A stretch of DNA of 64,000 nt from positions 2,329,598 through 2,393,597 of the forward strand of contig OX459097.1 in assembly GCA_949775045.1 (NCBI GenBank), given 5' to 3'. A program made the position numbers and the translations under genes. The notes beneath the pieces are model-generated. The model was not told where the DNA came from. It did no database searches and saw only the letters and a list, made by a program, of their open reading frames with translations. Below, one piece after another: positions 24,190-36,890 of the stretch (position 1 is the stretch's first letter; each line of letters begins with the position of its first letter). Origin of the DNA: Metridium senile. Lineage: Eukaryota > Cnidaria > Anthozoa > Actiniaria > Metridiidae.

Positions 24190-24660
24190 TTCTCATATTT
24201 TTTCAAATGAGTGTATAGCTTGTTGTTATATTTTTTGCAATGATGTATTCGATTTTTTCATAGTCTATTAGATTTATTTGATAATATTTAATGACAGATA
24301 GTAACTGTTTTTGTTTGCAATTATAAAGTACATATTTGTATAGTAAAAATAAGAAACCTTCCATAGTGTCTTCAGAGCTCCCTATTAGAACATTTTTAAA
24401 ACTTAGCTCTGGTATTAACTTTACATTTGCGCTGCTTAGCCATTGGTTAATGTTAAAGTATAGGTCCTTTGATTTCACATTCGACAAAAAAATGCTCCAT
24501 AGATTCGTTTGATGTTTTACAAAATGTGCATAAAGGCGAGTCCACTATTTTAAATTTATATAAATTCATGTTTAAGAATAAACAGTGTTCCAGTATCTTA
24601 TATTGGAATTCTTTTAATCTAAAAATATTTGTTAAGCTATACACTCTATATTGATAGACT
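24190..24660 (-). pseudogene. LINE fragment: C-terminal zinc-binding region of a reverse transcriptase ORF
   Basis: Minus-strand frames encode FQYKILEHCLFLN.NLYKFKIVDS, then LCTFC..SNESMEHFFVEC. This is the Cys-Cys-His-Cys zf-RVT signature found after the reverse transcriptase domain in many non-LTR retrotransposons. A frameshift near 24480 moves the continuation (NQWL.. to FLFLLYKYVLYNCK) into another frame. There is no RT catalytic core or endonuclease, so it is a dead 5'-truncated copy. Confidence 0.75.
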
Positions 24661-24690
24661 GATACCCACTCAATGTCCTTATTGCCCAGA

Positions 24691-24950
24691 AGCCCCCCCC
24701 CCCCCCCCCCCCACTCGGGGGGGGGGGGTTACTTGACCCAGTTTCTGACGGGGACGTTCCGCTGGTACCTCTAAACCCTGACCCTATTTAAGACGGCAGA
24801 ATCCTAAAAATATGTACCCTATTTTAAGACAAATTGGTAAAAAGTAGACCCTATCCAAGACTCAAGGGGGAAATCGTATACCCTATGTAAGACAATTTAA
24901 GACAAATTAGGCTAAATTGTATACCCTATTCAAGTATTTACATGCACATA
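24691..24950. repeat. Poly-C/poly-G hairpin followed by ACCCTATTTAAGAC repeats
   Basis: A cytosine run of about 20 is followed by ACT and a guanine run, then TTACTTGACCC and loose repeats of ACCCTATNNAAGACAA-type sequence (24780-24925). It looks like one half of a dispersed repeat with homopolymer ends. Confidence 0.6.
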
Positions 24951-25600
24951 TTGATGTTGTAAGAAAAATTTAAACTGGGAGCTCCGCTATTAGGTATTAC
25001 CTAATTTGTATATTATTTATTATATATAATTATTCTTTTTATATTTTGAATTTGGGCTCATAGCGAAAAAACAATAATTGTGCTATATATATATATAAAC
25101 TGCCCCGTTTAACATATCAAATGGAAATGTTTGAAGAAAAGTTATCTGTTCAATAAAGAATAAATCAGAAAACGTTTTTACTGAAAACTCTTTTTTTGAT
25201 TAATGCGTTTGCCACGGAACTATCTGCTTTCAAAGTTGATAGATGCGATTTTTAGCTATTTTTATAGAAAACGTACAATAACTTTAAAACGCGACAAGAT
25301 ATCAAAAAAATGAGACACAGTTTTAGAGATCAAATTGTGCTCTAAACGATGGTGGTTACAGTTTGTAAGTACAACAAAATCCGGTGTTCCTGGAACTTCT
25401 TAAAATGAGCAGTCAAAAATCAAAAAAATACCAACTAAAAAAAACGCGCCATATTTCTTCAAAACAAATCACGTAGTTGCAGTCTGCATTTATTCAGCTT
25501 TAAGAAAATGTATACTTTTATTGGGCGAAGGTAAGATAATGTAATTGCGAATTCAAAAAGGGATGTGTGCGCCATGAAAAACTACTTGGAGACACCTTAA

Positions 25601-27028
25601 TCTTCTAGCTGGACACGTATCATGTGCCCTACTAATTTGGGAGACACACTTTCTACCTCTACGTTAAATATTTTCCCGGATGTTTTGCACACAACTCAGC
25701 ACATAAGTTCATTTATTATATAATTACTGGGATACCTGTGGTATCACAGTCTTAAAATGCCTTTGTTTTTTTTTTTTTTTCTCCTGCCCGACAAAATGAA
25801 CAAATTGCGCAATATTACCCATAGGGTAATTGCGGCCTCACAATAGCCTCGACACCATGACATGTTGTCCCATTGATTTCGTCGATACCATGACAACCGT
25901 GATATCGTCCAATCATATCTTAGGTCTGTGTCTTGTTTTTATTTGTGATGTGATTGACGGTGATTGGCGTTGTCACTATTTTTACAGAAAATAACACGTG
26001 AAGTCAAGTCATTGTGATTGTTCGATCGAATATCGACTCGTGTTTACTCGTTTAACTCTGATCCCGCAGAAACTAATGGCTATATTAGACTGATGATCGC
26101 CAAGACATTCATTATTAGTAGTTGCTGTACTACAGGGTTGACACCCGAAATATAGCTAGCTATTTTCCTCTTTATAAAGACGAGGATATCTTGGCCGGAA
26201 GGATCCGCCGTTAGCAAAGTCGTCATTTCTAGCACAAAACAGAAGCCGATGTGCCAGCAGAATTGCATTCGCTACGGCATATTATCTAGCACTTCCAAAC
26301 AGAAATCTTGAGTTTATATTGATTAATGTGCTATTTTTGTTCTTCACAATGTCGGAGAACGTGAATTCCATCACGAAACCTACAAAGCGAACATTGTCAA
26401 CACGAGGGCAACACGCCGATCGATATAAACATTCAAATCGGCCTGTCTGAAAACCACTCTAAACAGCCCAAATCGCCTCAAAAGTTACACATATTGCTTG
26501 AGTAACTATTTATCTTTCTTGTTCTACGTTCAATTCTCAAGAACAGCTGCATAAAAGTCCCTCTGAGACAGTTTTAGAACTCTATATCGCATACTCAAAT
26601 CTAGTAAGCCTTTGGGCTCTTGGGGGGAGGGAACGGGGTGAAATGTCAACATTTTGTAACACAGGCATCCCGGTACATAGAAATATCGAGCAGATTCAAA
26701 CAGGCCCAAAAATCACACACATTTTTTCTTTTTGTGATCTGGGAAAATAGGATTTTATGCACTGGTCATCAATCAAATAAAACACACATGGCAATAATAT
26801 TTTAGCAAAACACAATTTAAGAGTTGACTTTTAATGATATATAAAAAACTACTGAAATGATACGTTGGGTGTAAACAACAAAATAAACATATAGTCATTG
26901 TCAAAAATGTTGTCCTGTGAAAAAAGACTTAAAGACCAAAAGAAGTATCATCTGATGATTTGTATATTTGTTTTAAACGATATAAATTCTGGTTTCAAAC
27001 TCTATAGTGAGTAACAGTGAACAGAGAA
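25601..27028. other. Intergenic stretch, no supported gene
   Basis: A poly-T tract occurs at 25768-25780. A 62-codon minus-strand frame at 26080-26268 has mixed amino-acid use but no recognised motif, so I do not call it. The rest is unremarkable AT-rich DNA. Confidence 0.4.
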
Positions 27029-29138
27029 TAATAGCGGAGCTCCGCGCGGGCCGAAGGCCCGCGCAAGCGGAGCACCATACTTAAGAAAAAATGGTAACCC
27101 ATCGAGTTGATTTTTTGTCGACCGACACGTAGGATCGCGGGCGCGCACGTCCGTACAACGTCCGTGCCCATCGCGATACTGATTGGCTGTTACATTTCGG
27201 CGGGAAAGTGATGCGCGCGCGCACGGAATAGCAGCGCCCGAAAGCAGATTTTTCTTTTATCGACAAAAAGTCAAACAAACAACAAAATACAATATTTAAA
27301 ATATCAACTGAGAAAGATGAACATTGAAGAAAACAAAGATAGTTTTGGCCGAAGAAGGAAATAAACTCAGGCCGGATACAAAAATGAAGAAATTTAACAG
27401 TAGAAATAAAAGAAAACGACTGGAAAGGCCAAGAAAACGTGTCTGCAGATAAAACTTCTTGGAAGAATAAAGACTACCGAAGAAGAAAATAAACTTCAAG
27501 GAGACAAAAATGAAGAAATTTATCTCAAGAAAAGGAAAAGACTGAAAGGCCAAGAACACTTGTCTGTAGATAAAACTTCGTAGAAGAATAAAGACTACTG
27601 CAACGCAAAAGAATTGAAAATGAAGCGACTTTATTCGTTATGAAAACTATCTTCAAAATGCTTTCTTCAGTACAGTTTATTTATGGATTTTGAAGCTTGG
27701 CAGTTTAACTATGACCATGTTTAATTCATCAAAACTGATTCAAGTATATTCATGTATTCGTCTAAATATTATCGATGTCATTGAGAAGAAGAAAACCTTT
27801 GGAAAATAATCACCGATAAAGTAAGTTCAACGGATTATTTATTTCATGTTTTTTGAGAAAAAACTGTTTGATAACGAGCGTGAAAAAACACGGCCTAAAA
27901 ACTTGAAATAATTATTAAGCTTCAAAAAGGAAGAATCTGTTCTCTGATTTATTATAGAAAGAAAAAAGAAAACGTTTATCTCCATTTGATTTACTTTTTG
28001 AGATACAAACCGTACATAACACGATGTTTACAAGTGTGTAAATTGTACTTTTTGTGGTATTTGGTCGATTCAAAATGGGATTTATTTATGTGCTTTTCAC
28101 AAACTCATCAACGGAAAACATTAAAGATGAATTAGAATACAAACATAATTTAAAACTGGTTGAATAACATCTGTTTATTTAGCAATATTGACTATTTTAT
28201 GTTTACTAAACGAACATTTTTATTATAGTTTCTATTTCAAAGTTGTTAAAGTTTTTTTACAGAACAAAATGATGTTTTACACAAACTGTTTCATAATAAA
28301 ATACCTTGTTTTAACATCCTTGTCTTTTCAAATCGTTCCTGTGTTGGTAAAACTGATACTTGAGGTCTTTAATTCCACTTCAAAAGAACCGTTTCAGGTC
28401 GTTTTTGTTTTGAAGATTTGCCATGACTACTTTTTTTAATTGTAAATTTAATTCGATGAAAAGTTTTTTTTTATAAAGAAATGTTATAGAATTCCCTTTT
28501 TTCCTTTAAATACATAGTTGCCATCCTATTAAGTACTTGTTCAAGTAACGTTTTTGTCAATTTGAAGCTCAAAATCTTGATTTTTCTCAGCGTTTTGTCT
28601 ATGGGACTTTATCATGCACGCTGTGTTGTGCGTGACACAATTCACGCTGTCACGAATTTTTGTACGATTTGATCTCAAAAAGTAAAATCTAAAAGTTCAT
28701 ATCTTTTTCAAAAACGCGTGGATACCTAATTTTGTTTCTCTAGAAACGTTATAGTGATATCGAAGTTTTTTTCTAGGTTCATATTTTAAAAATAAAAATG
28801 GGTTGGGTTGGATTTTTTAGTTAATAATTCATTATGCACACAAAATACCTTTTTCATAATTTGAGCATAAAATTATTGAAAAATATAGTACGCTGTATGC
28901 GTGATAAATAAGATTTTTGAATTTTTATCGAAAATATATATATCGCAGATTATTATTTGCTCATAAAGTAAATAAAATTAAAAGTCCGTTCCACCTATAT
29001 CTATGATTTTGTAGTTGTCTTTTGCGGTTACATAACTAAAATAATTACAGTTTAGATTAGGCATGGCCCATGCACAAAAACTATTTACATGCACATATTG
29101 ATGTTGTAAGAACAATTTAAACTGGAGCTCCGCTATTA
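27029..29138. mobile_element. GGAGCTCCGC element, copy B (uninterrupted at MITE sites)
   Basis: Terminal repeats TAATAGCGGAGCTCC (27029-27043) and GGAGCTCCGCTATTA (29124-29138) are exact reverse complements. The left side continues with GCGCGGGCCGAAGGCCCGCGC, a GC palindrome in an otherwise AT-rich element. Shared blocks with copy A date both to one family. No intact protein is encoded, so it is a non-autonomous or decayed element. Confidence 0.78.
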
Positions 29139-29796
29139 GGTATTACCTAATTTGTATATTAATTATGAACTCTACTTATACAATAATTTCTGGTATCGAG
29201 TATTTAGGGCGAGTATATATAAGGTCTGACATGACATTTCTTTTGGTCTAAATGACTTTTTTTGGTGGAAAACATCAATAACATTGTCTGTATAAGAGAG
29301 AAAAATAATCATAAAGCACTTTATTTCAATAGGGTAACTAGAATTACACAAGTAATTTTCATCTAGGCCCTTGGCGTGACTTGATCCACGCTTTCAGCAT
29401 AGTCAGTAGTCCAACGGCAATAGCTCTTAACAAGACCCTGGCTCCCAAGGATCCACTACCATCCAGGTATCCCAGTTTACCCTGCCAACAGGGTCTAGTT
29501 GTCAATGAAATACCTATATTTCTCTGTTTCAAAAATTTGATATCTTCACATGTTATTTTCACATTAATAGATATCATCACTATGGTTACACAGCTTTAAG
29601 GTAACTTCTTGTGTCAAAAAAAGTTTTCTTTTTTTTTTCATGTAAGTTTATATAATAAACAGAACATTACATGGTCGCTTGGAGATACAAATTTTATCTT
29701 CTTGTGTTGAAAATCTCTCACTCGAAGATAAAATTCGTATCTCCGAGCGCCTATGTAATATCCTGTATTTATCTATAATATATGTTATCTTTTTTA

Positions 29797-30076
29797 CAGT
29801 GCAGACACTCCAACCGGGACCACTTTAAAGGAATTGATAATCAACCAATCATATTGCTGCTTTCAGTTCAAGACTTTTATGAGCGTGAGAACACTATAAT
29901 TTGATTGGCTTATGCTGTTATCAGTTCAATCTCTGTCTGGTTTAAATGTCTTTTGATTGGACGGTTTTTGTCTAAGTGGTCCCATTCTCCTACCCAGACC
30001 CTTCTCAGTGATCAGTGAAGCTGAGAAGGGTCTGGGTAAGAGAATGTAAGTGGTCCCGGTTGGAGTGTCCGCACTG
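29797..30076. mobile_element. TA-flanked 280-bp MITE with an internal hairpin
   Basis: Ends CAGTGCAGACACTCCAACCG and the reverse complement (CGGTTGGAGTGTCCGCACTG) have TA on both sides (29795-29796, 30077-30078). A second, inner inverted repeat (ACCCAGACCCTTCTCAG and its complement, 29992-30036) is nested inside. CAGTGC ends match the element at 22767. Confidence 0.88.
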
Positions 30077-30078
30077 TA

Positions 30079-31603
30079 ATAGTTCCACTTGAGTTTTGAA
30101 CTTTTTTTGGCGTCAATTATGATCAATACCAGGGCACATTTTGATAAACCATGTGCGATCTGTTAAATTTAATATTATTATTATACTATTTTTTTTACTC
30201 AAATCTTGTTTTCATTATATTTTTTTATCCGGTTTACTTCCGCCTTCCGAAGCTGGTCAGCTGATTGCTGCATCAAGCATGCGCAAATCAAAACACAGGG
30301 ATCCCAGTACATTCGACAGAGTTTCGGTTAAAAAAAGATTGAGAAAATATTGAAATGAAATGCAAAGAACAGTAGTTGTATGGAAAATCGTTAGAAAAAA
30401 TGAAAATAGGAAACGAGTAGAATGGAAGGGAAACGGATGAGAATAGATTCTTAAAGTAAAAGAATATTGTGAAAAAAGTGTAAAAAAAACCCTCCCGTAT
30501 CAAAGATATGCCTTGCCTGTTGCAATCTCAACCTGTTAAAAAAAGAAAAACATCTCGCGCGCTAATCAAATACTTTTGTTACTTCTCACCTACAATACCA
30601 TACATGGTAATGGCATTGTTTTCAAGATTGCATGCGGTATTTCTGATACGGAAAAAAATGGAATGGTGGCAAAAAACAAAATGAGTGAAAGGGAAGTGGA
30701 TGGGAAGAATTAATGAGAAAACAGAAAGGAAAGACAAGGAGAAAGTAATTGTGATACAGGAAGTGATGCAAGAAAGAAAAGTGGGAAGCTAATTGAACAG
30801 AACTGCGTGAAAAAAGAAATCACAAAAAAAAAGAAAGTGTCGACTGTGTTAATTAAATTGATATCTTGTTTATGGGACGCAGTGGTTACTTGAGCTTGAA
30901 AACAGTTGAGTACAATGCGAAACCCTAATGGCCCTCTTTGACGACCCCTTGTCTGACTATCAACATGATTGCACACATAGCCCGCAGCAGGATAACACTT
31001 AATTGATGGAATCAGATGAAATATCGAAATGAATAATTAACAAGTTATTCAATCTGTATGAATAAACATTAACAAGTGAATCCTAGACACTGTGATATAT
31101 TAGTGTACTATTAAACATGCTAATTTGTGGTTGGATATTCCTAGTGAACAGCATTTTACCATCCACATGTAATAATTGATCATTTGTGTACTGTCAACTA
31201 GAATATTGTTACTGCTAAAAGCCTACAGCTAGTAAACAAAAGCACCCATAAAATGGTGTGTGAATTAACTTAACCATAGTCAACATCCGTAATGTAGGCT
31301 CGGAGCAAATGCTTTTCCGTTCTATTTGGAGCCAAGAGTGGTATATACGTAATCTCAAAGAAAATGCAGATTCAATTATCTAAGTGATTACATAAACCAA
31401 CTATAGCACTGAACCAAGTAGGTAAGGCTATATATATACATGACCTGATCTCGGTCGTTGAAATGACTTTACTGTAAATCATGAGTATTTGGTACACGAC
31501 TATGTGTTGCCTCCTGTCTCGGAAGCTATTGATCTTGGAGTAAACATCAATTAAGTCAGCTAATCAACATAAACTTGCGTAGTAATTCCCTTGTGACTGA
31601 CCG
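30079..31603. other. Upstream flank of the GPCR gene, no gene seen
   Basis: AT-rich DNA without a convincing ORF; a purine-rich stretch lies at 30350-30830. Regulatory sequence for the downstream GPCR is possible but no specific site is evident. Confidence 0.35.
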
Positions 31604-31612
31604 TATTTAAAT
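31604..31612 (+). promoter_or_regulatory. TATA-like element of the GPCR gene
   Basis: TATTTAAAT lies 72 bp before the GPCR start codon, a plausible distance for a short 5' UTR. Assignment is by position and composition only. Confidence 0.35.
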
Positions 31613-31683
31613 CGGTTAGAAGGTGGATCCAAAGCTCATTCACTAACAGCTGTTCATAACTGTAACTCGTAGAAACTCTCAAG

Positions 31684-32781
31684 ATGCAAGACAGCAACGC
31701 GACCACGTCCAACTCTAGCGAGTCTCGTTATTATGAAGAACCAATGCCTTTTAAAGCTACCTTGCTATCAGTAGAAGTAGCTATTGCACTAGTCGGTGTA
31801 GTGGGGAATCTACTCGTCTGTATCGTCATCACCAAACGCGCCAACATGAAAACCACCATGAACCTGTATTTGCGCAATCTTGCTATTGCCGACCTGGGTG
31901 TGCTGTTGGTGATTTTCCCTCTCATTGTGAAGGCTGTGTTTTCCAAGACCTTCTTCTTTGGTAGGTTCTTTTGCCTGTACGTATATCCGTCGACAGATAT
32001 CTTCTTTGGTGCGTCGATATGGTCCATTACCATTATCGCCATTGAAAGGTACAAAAACATCATCAGTTGTCGATCGTTTGGTAAACGAGCAGAGTCTTCC
32101 AAGAAAATAACCCTGAAGATTCTTGTTATTTGGGTAGTATCATTTCTAGTGGTGGCATTACCCATGTATCCCATCATGAAGTTCGAAGAAAAAGGTGTAA
32201 CTAGCTACTGTTATCCCGTCTGGCCCGAGGATTATATATTACTCAAGTGTTATGTATGTGTGATGACCATATTTTGGTATTTACTACCAATGGCAATCAT
32301 CATTGTGACCTACTCTAAGATATCCAGCAAACTAAAGCAAAGTACTGTCTTCCACAAGGGAATGCACGGAGACAACGCAGCTAAAAGCAATATCATTAAA
32401 GAGGAAGAGAAACGGCGACTAAAGCAAAACAAGAAAGCAAAGCGTATCCTTACTCCGCTGGTTCTCGTCTTCGCCATTACAATGCTTCCTGTCAACATTT
32501 TTCGTATGGTCACCGCGTTTTCGCCTAATTTTCTCGCTAGCCACTACACTTACGTTTACTTCAACCTATGCACCTTGTTCTTCGTGATTAACTCTGCCGT
32601 GGATCCATTAGTTTACTACATCTCAAGCAAGGAATTCCGTAAAGTTCTACAACCAATGTTGAACTGTAGTCCACGAAGTAGTCGGGAAGAGTCCGCGCAA
32701 CTTAAAGCAAGTCAGACTACGCCAAAAACCCAGCGTGAAGGCCTCTTAGTAACGTCACCACAAGAAATAGCACACATATGA
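31684..32781 (+). CDS. Class A (rhodopsin-like) G-protein-coupled receptor, intronless
   Basis: A 365-residue seven-helix receptor of the plasma membrane. Helix landmarks: TM1 GN (Asn42), TM2 LAIAD (Asp70), TM3 Cys97 paired with extracellular-loop Cys176, the E-R-Y motif at 121-123, TM4 Trp150, TM5 Pro202, TM6 FAITMLP (Pro269) in place of the usual FxxCWxP, and TM7 DPLVYY (307-312). N-terminal sequons are Asn5 and Asn10; Cys328 is a candidate palmitoylation site. The long basic third loop (about 211-255) and short N-terminus suggest a peptide or amine type receptor, as in the large cnidarian intronless GPCR expansions. The ligand cannot be told from sequence. The context AAGATGC and the upstream TATA-like box support the chosen ATG. 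Confidence 0.93.
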   Translation: MQDSNATTSNSSESRYYEEPMPFKATLLSVEVAIALVGVVGNLLVCIVITKRANMKTTMNLYLRNLAIADLGVLLVIFPLIVKAVFSKTFFFGRFFCLYVYPSTDIFFGASIWSITIIAIERYKNIISCRSFGKRAESSKKITLKILVIWVVSFLVVALPMYPIMKFEEKGVTSYCYPVWPEDYILLKCYVCVMTIFWYLLPMAIIIVTYSKISSKLKQSTVFHKGMHGDNAAKSNIIKEEEKRRLKQNKKAKRILTPLVLVFAITMLPVNIFRMVTAFSPNFLASHYTYVYFNLCTLFFVINSAVDPLVYYISSKEFRKVLQPMLNCSPRSSREESAQLKASQTTPKTQREGLLVTSPQEIAHI

Positions 32782-33480
32782 ACTAAATGATGCATAGTAC
32801 ATACTACAAAGGCTTCGACTGTGTACAATATATGACATGATAACGATATCAAAGACGTTCAAATGTACAAAAGATAACAGTTTAATATAGAGTGAGACTC
32901 CACTGATAGAGATGAGCAATATAAAATAGGAATTGGAACTAAATGATGCATAGTACATACTACAAAGGCATAGATTATGTACCATATGCGTGTCGTGACA
33001 ATTTAAAAACGATAACTGTATAAAATGTAGAGTGAGACTGACTGTGCTGAGAAAGATGAGCAATATAAAATAGGAAACTAAATGATGCATAGTACATACT
33101 ACAAAGGCATCCAGATTATGTACCACATGCGTGTCGTGACAATTTAGAAGGATAACTGTATATAATATAGTGAGAGCTTGACTCAACTGATAAAGTTGAG
33201 CAATATAAAATAGGAATTGGAACTAAATGATGCATAGTAAATTGTACTTCGACTATATGTACAATATACGTGTCGTGACAATTTAAAAATGATAACTGTA
33301 TAATATAGTGTTGGACTGACTTAACTGATAAAGAAGAGCATTATAGAATAGGAATTAAAACTAAATGATGCTTAGTAAATACTACAAAGGCGTCGGTGTC
33401 GTGACAATTTAAAAACGATAGCTGTATATATATATAATATAGTGTGAGACTGACTCAACTGATAATGACAATTAGCAATA
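32779..33480. repeat. Five-copy ~145-bp tandem repeat at the GPCR 3' end
   Basis: Units starting AACTAAATGATGCATAGTA recur at about 32782, 32938, 33078, 33222 and 33359. The first unit begins at the receptor's TGA stop, so the 3' UTR is built of this array. A possible AATAAA lies near 33687. Confidence 0.9.
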
Positions 33481-36339
33481 TAGAAAATAAAACTACGCGT
33501 TACTTAAGTGCAAAAAAAAACGACAAAGATTGAACTAAAAGCCCATTAATTAAATAGGTTGATGCTACAACTACCGACCTACCAACCTATATGGTCAGCT
33601 GTTTGGATCTTTAATTTTGCCGCATTTCGGCTGGTCTAGCTAGAACAGTAGAACAGCTTTTTGCCTGTTTATCACATGTATACAGGAATAAAGAATGAAA
33701 GTAGAAATCGTCGCTTTATAATGATATAATGATAATAGTAATAATTAGTACATGTACAACTATTTGCTGATTAGTTTGATAGAACACTATACTCGTCAGG
33801 TTGTAGTTACTGAACTATATATATTATAAACGTCTTTTGACAAAAACGGTTAACGAAAACCTAATATTACGATTAAACTGAATATATAAAATAAATTAGC
33901 ATCGAAGGCAATCAATTGTAATTATCAACAATGAGAAACCTTGAACATTTCTTTGGCCTATCGAATGGAAAAAAGCAGACGAGAAACATTCTAGAACAAT
34001 TAAGTAATCAATTCTAAAATCCCTTTGAAAATCGGCCCGTTTTGAATGGATAGGAATATGAATCAACAAAATAACGTGCAAAAATAGCCCATGGAGATAC
34101 ATTTAGAACACCCTTTAGATTTTGTTCTTAAGATTGTAATTACATTAAATTAGTAATATTTCAATTTAAGAACTGTTGACGTACATTTCACTATTGTATC
34201 TGCAGGCATAATTCATAGTGGAATGGGTGATTGGCAGCCCAGCAAACAAGCTAAGAAGGGTAAATTAATCTTAAATCCGTTGAAATTGTACAGCCGCTTA
34301 AACGGATAAAGTAGATGACGAAAACCAAACTACAAATTGAGGATAAACAGCTGGAATAAAATCAATAAACCCAAACGTTCAATATATTGTGTTTCTTTGT
34401 GTCAATAAATAGCTGTTTTTCTCGGTTATTCATTTGAAGATTTCATATTTTTTATTGCGGATTTAATCTTCTTGTTTTCTTTGTACTTTTATTTCACCAT
34501 GGTTTTTCGAAAGTGTTAATTTCAATTTCAATTCAATACCTTTTTATTTGTTTTTTCTCACGGTATTTTTAGAATCTTTTATTTTCTCCCTTCGCGGTAA
34601 CTTTAAAGCCCCTGATTGGAGAATGGAACGTTCGATCGGTAATGTAATGAAATTAATACAGGAAGCATAGATTTGACTGTATTTGGTATTAATATACCTC
34701 CCCGTTTTCTAAACGCACAGAGTTTTCCTTACGAGAGTAACACTACATCGACAGAGTAAATATTGCTGGATATAATTCCTAATGTTCAACATCCACCCTC
34801 GTTGAAATAAAAACAAGTCGTAATCCCGGAACTGCGGTTTAAATGTTTTAATCAACAACCACACGATGTTCTTATAAAAATGTACATCACGTTGATGTAC
34901 TTGAATTTGATGGCGTAAAAAATCAACTGATTTCTATATACTTTTATAAATTCAAACAAAAATTCAAGCGAATATTAATTGGCTTTTCTTTTTCCCCGTC
35001 TTTAATTTTTCATTCAAACTTTGATGGTTTCTTGCAAATATCTATCCTTTTTTTAATTCGTTTTGAAATAAATTGCATTGGGAATGATTGCTTGCTAAAG
35101 TATTTAAATCTATTTATTGTATTTTCATCTATTTTCCAGGCCTGTTAATCTAACCTATTTTCTCGCCTTTTTAATCAAATTTTAAATATCTGCTTGTAAA
35201 TGTTGTCTGTTTTTAATTCTATTACATTTTAATAAATAATTATTGTAATTTTCAACTCATCAGTGTGCATTTTAATCTACGCCAAATAACATTAAATTAT
35301 TAAAGAGCAGTTTTGCGAATTATTTTTCTTAATCTAAGAGTTTTATGGAGTTTTTGTGAAATTCATACACGAAAAAATCAAGATATTTCTGTATTTGTAC
35401 TGAATATTTGGTCAGTTTTAAAATTGCAAGTGTATATGAAAAGCAAATTAATTAATAGCTGTTGACACACAGAGACACTTATTTTGCCAATAAAATCATA
35501 ACTTGAAAACATCATAACTTGAAAACATACAAGTTGTTTTACTCTCTACAACATTAATGAAAACACGTGAGATATTTAAAGGTTTAAAATAGACGCAACT
35601 ACTACAATAATTATAATAATAATAACAATAATCTTTATTTCAATCAATATATATAAAACATACTTATAGTTACAAAACATACAAATAATAAGAATGAATT
35701 AAGAAAAGGTATAAAGCTAATTTAAACTATTTGTGCGTACTTCTTACATGTATGTACAATCTAGGTTAAAGCCACTATATTTCATACTATACCAATCTAT
35801 ATAATTCTAATCTATAAGATTTAGACAATTTTCCTAGCCAATCTGCAGGTTTAGGCAATACAATGTAATATTTATGCCATATAAATAGATAACAAATTAG
35901 CTTTCTTATGACATTTTTCATTTCCTGTTTCTATTACGTCTTTCACCTTGGCGATATTAGTTTGATTGCAAACACGACTTATCGAGAGCAGTTTAATTTG
36001 CAATCATTGATAGGCAGTGTAATAATTCAAACACCAGTCATCACGGCAATATTAGCCTCTGCTGAGTAAAAAAAGATATTACTTGGATATGCTTCAATAA
36101 TGTATTTAAACAGCTTTTTTAATCAATATACGTTTTGGCACATCAACTTTGTCGCGATGTTTGCACCTGTGTGTACAGTTTCCATGGAGACTCTGTGAAC
36201 TTGAATTAATGTTTTCATACAAACATTGACAAGATCTAGAATATCGTGATTTTTTTCTCTCTTCTATCACAATCGAGTTTCGTGTGTGTCATTCTGCACT
36301 TAAGGCGTGGAAGAATAGAATCTGAGTTTTTTATGAAAA

Positions 36340-36340
<1 letters not shown>
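33481..36340. other. Gene-poor AT-rich stretch
   Basis: No ORF with coding character. At 35610-35650 an AATAATAATAACAATAATCTTTATTTC block looks like the 3' microsatellite tail of a minus-strand retroposon. Nothing else was recognised. Confidence 0.4.

Positions 36341-36890
<550 letters not shown>

Larger units (their letters stand above)
21365..24992. mobile_element. GGAGCTCCGC element, copy A (interrupted)
   Basis: The left end TATAGCGGAGCTTCGCGCG and right end GGAGCTCCGCTATTA match copy B (27029-29138). Sequence at 22081-23425 aligns with 27083-28465; the right ~70 bp (24930-25010) align with 29075-29160. The interval 23426-24930 differs from copy B and contains LINE-derived sequence. No intact transposase is seen. 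Homology runs ~20 bp past the right inverted repeat, so exact borders are uncertain. Confidence 0.65.
21158..25600. mobile_element. TTAA-flanked terminal-inverted-repeat element, outermost of a nest
   Basis: Ends GGTGTCTCCAAGTAG (21162) and its reverse complement (to 25596) are bordered by TTAA on both sides. The inverted repeats continue almost exactly for about 57 bp, to a shared GAATTCGCAATTAC. TTAA duplication is typical of piggyBac-type transposition. Only about 205 bp at the left and 600 bp at the right belong to this element; the middle is later insertions. A partial uninterrupted relative starts at 49.93 kb. Confidence 0.8.

Noticed and set aside
26080..26268. 62-codon minus-strand frame with mixed composition
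   Set aside because: No motif, no splice context and no conservation evidence; below what I can support.
29359..29580. 73-codon minus-strand frame containing ACCCTGTTGGCAGGGT
   Set aside because: It looks like part of a dispersed repeat; no recognisable protein family.
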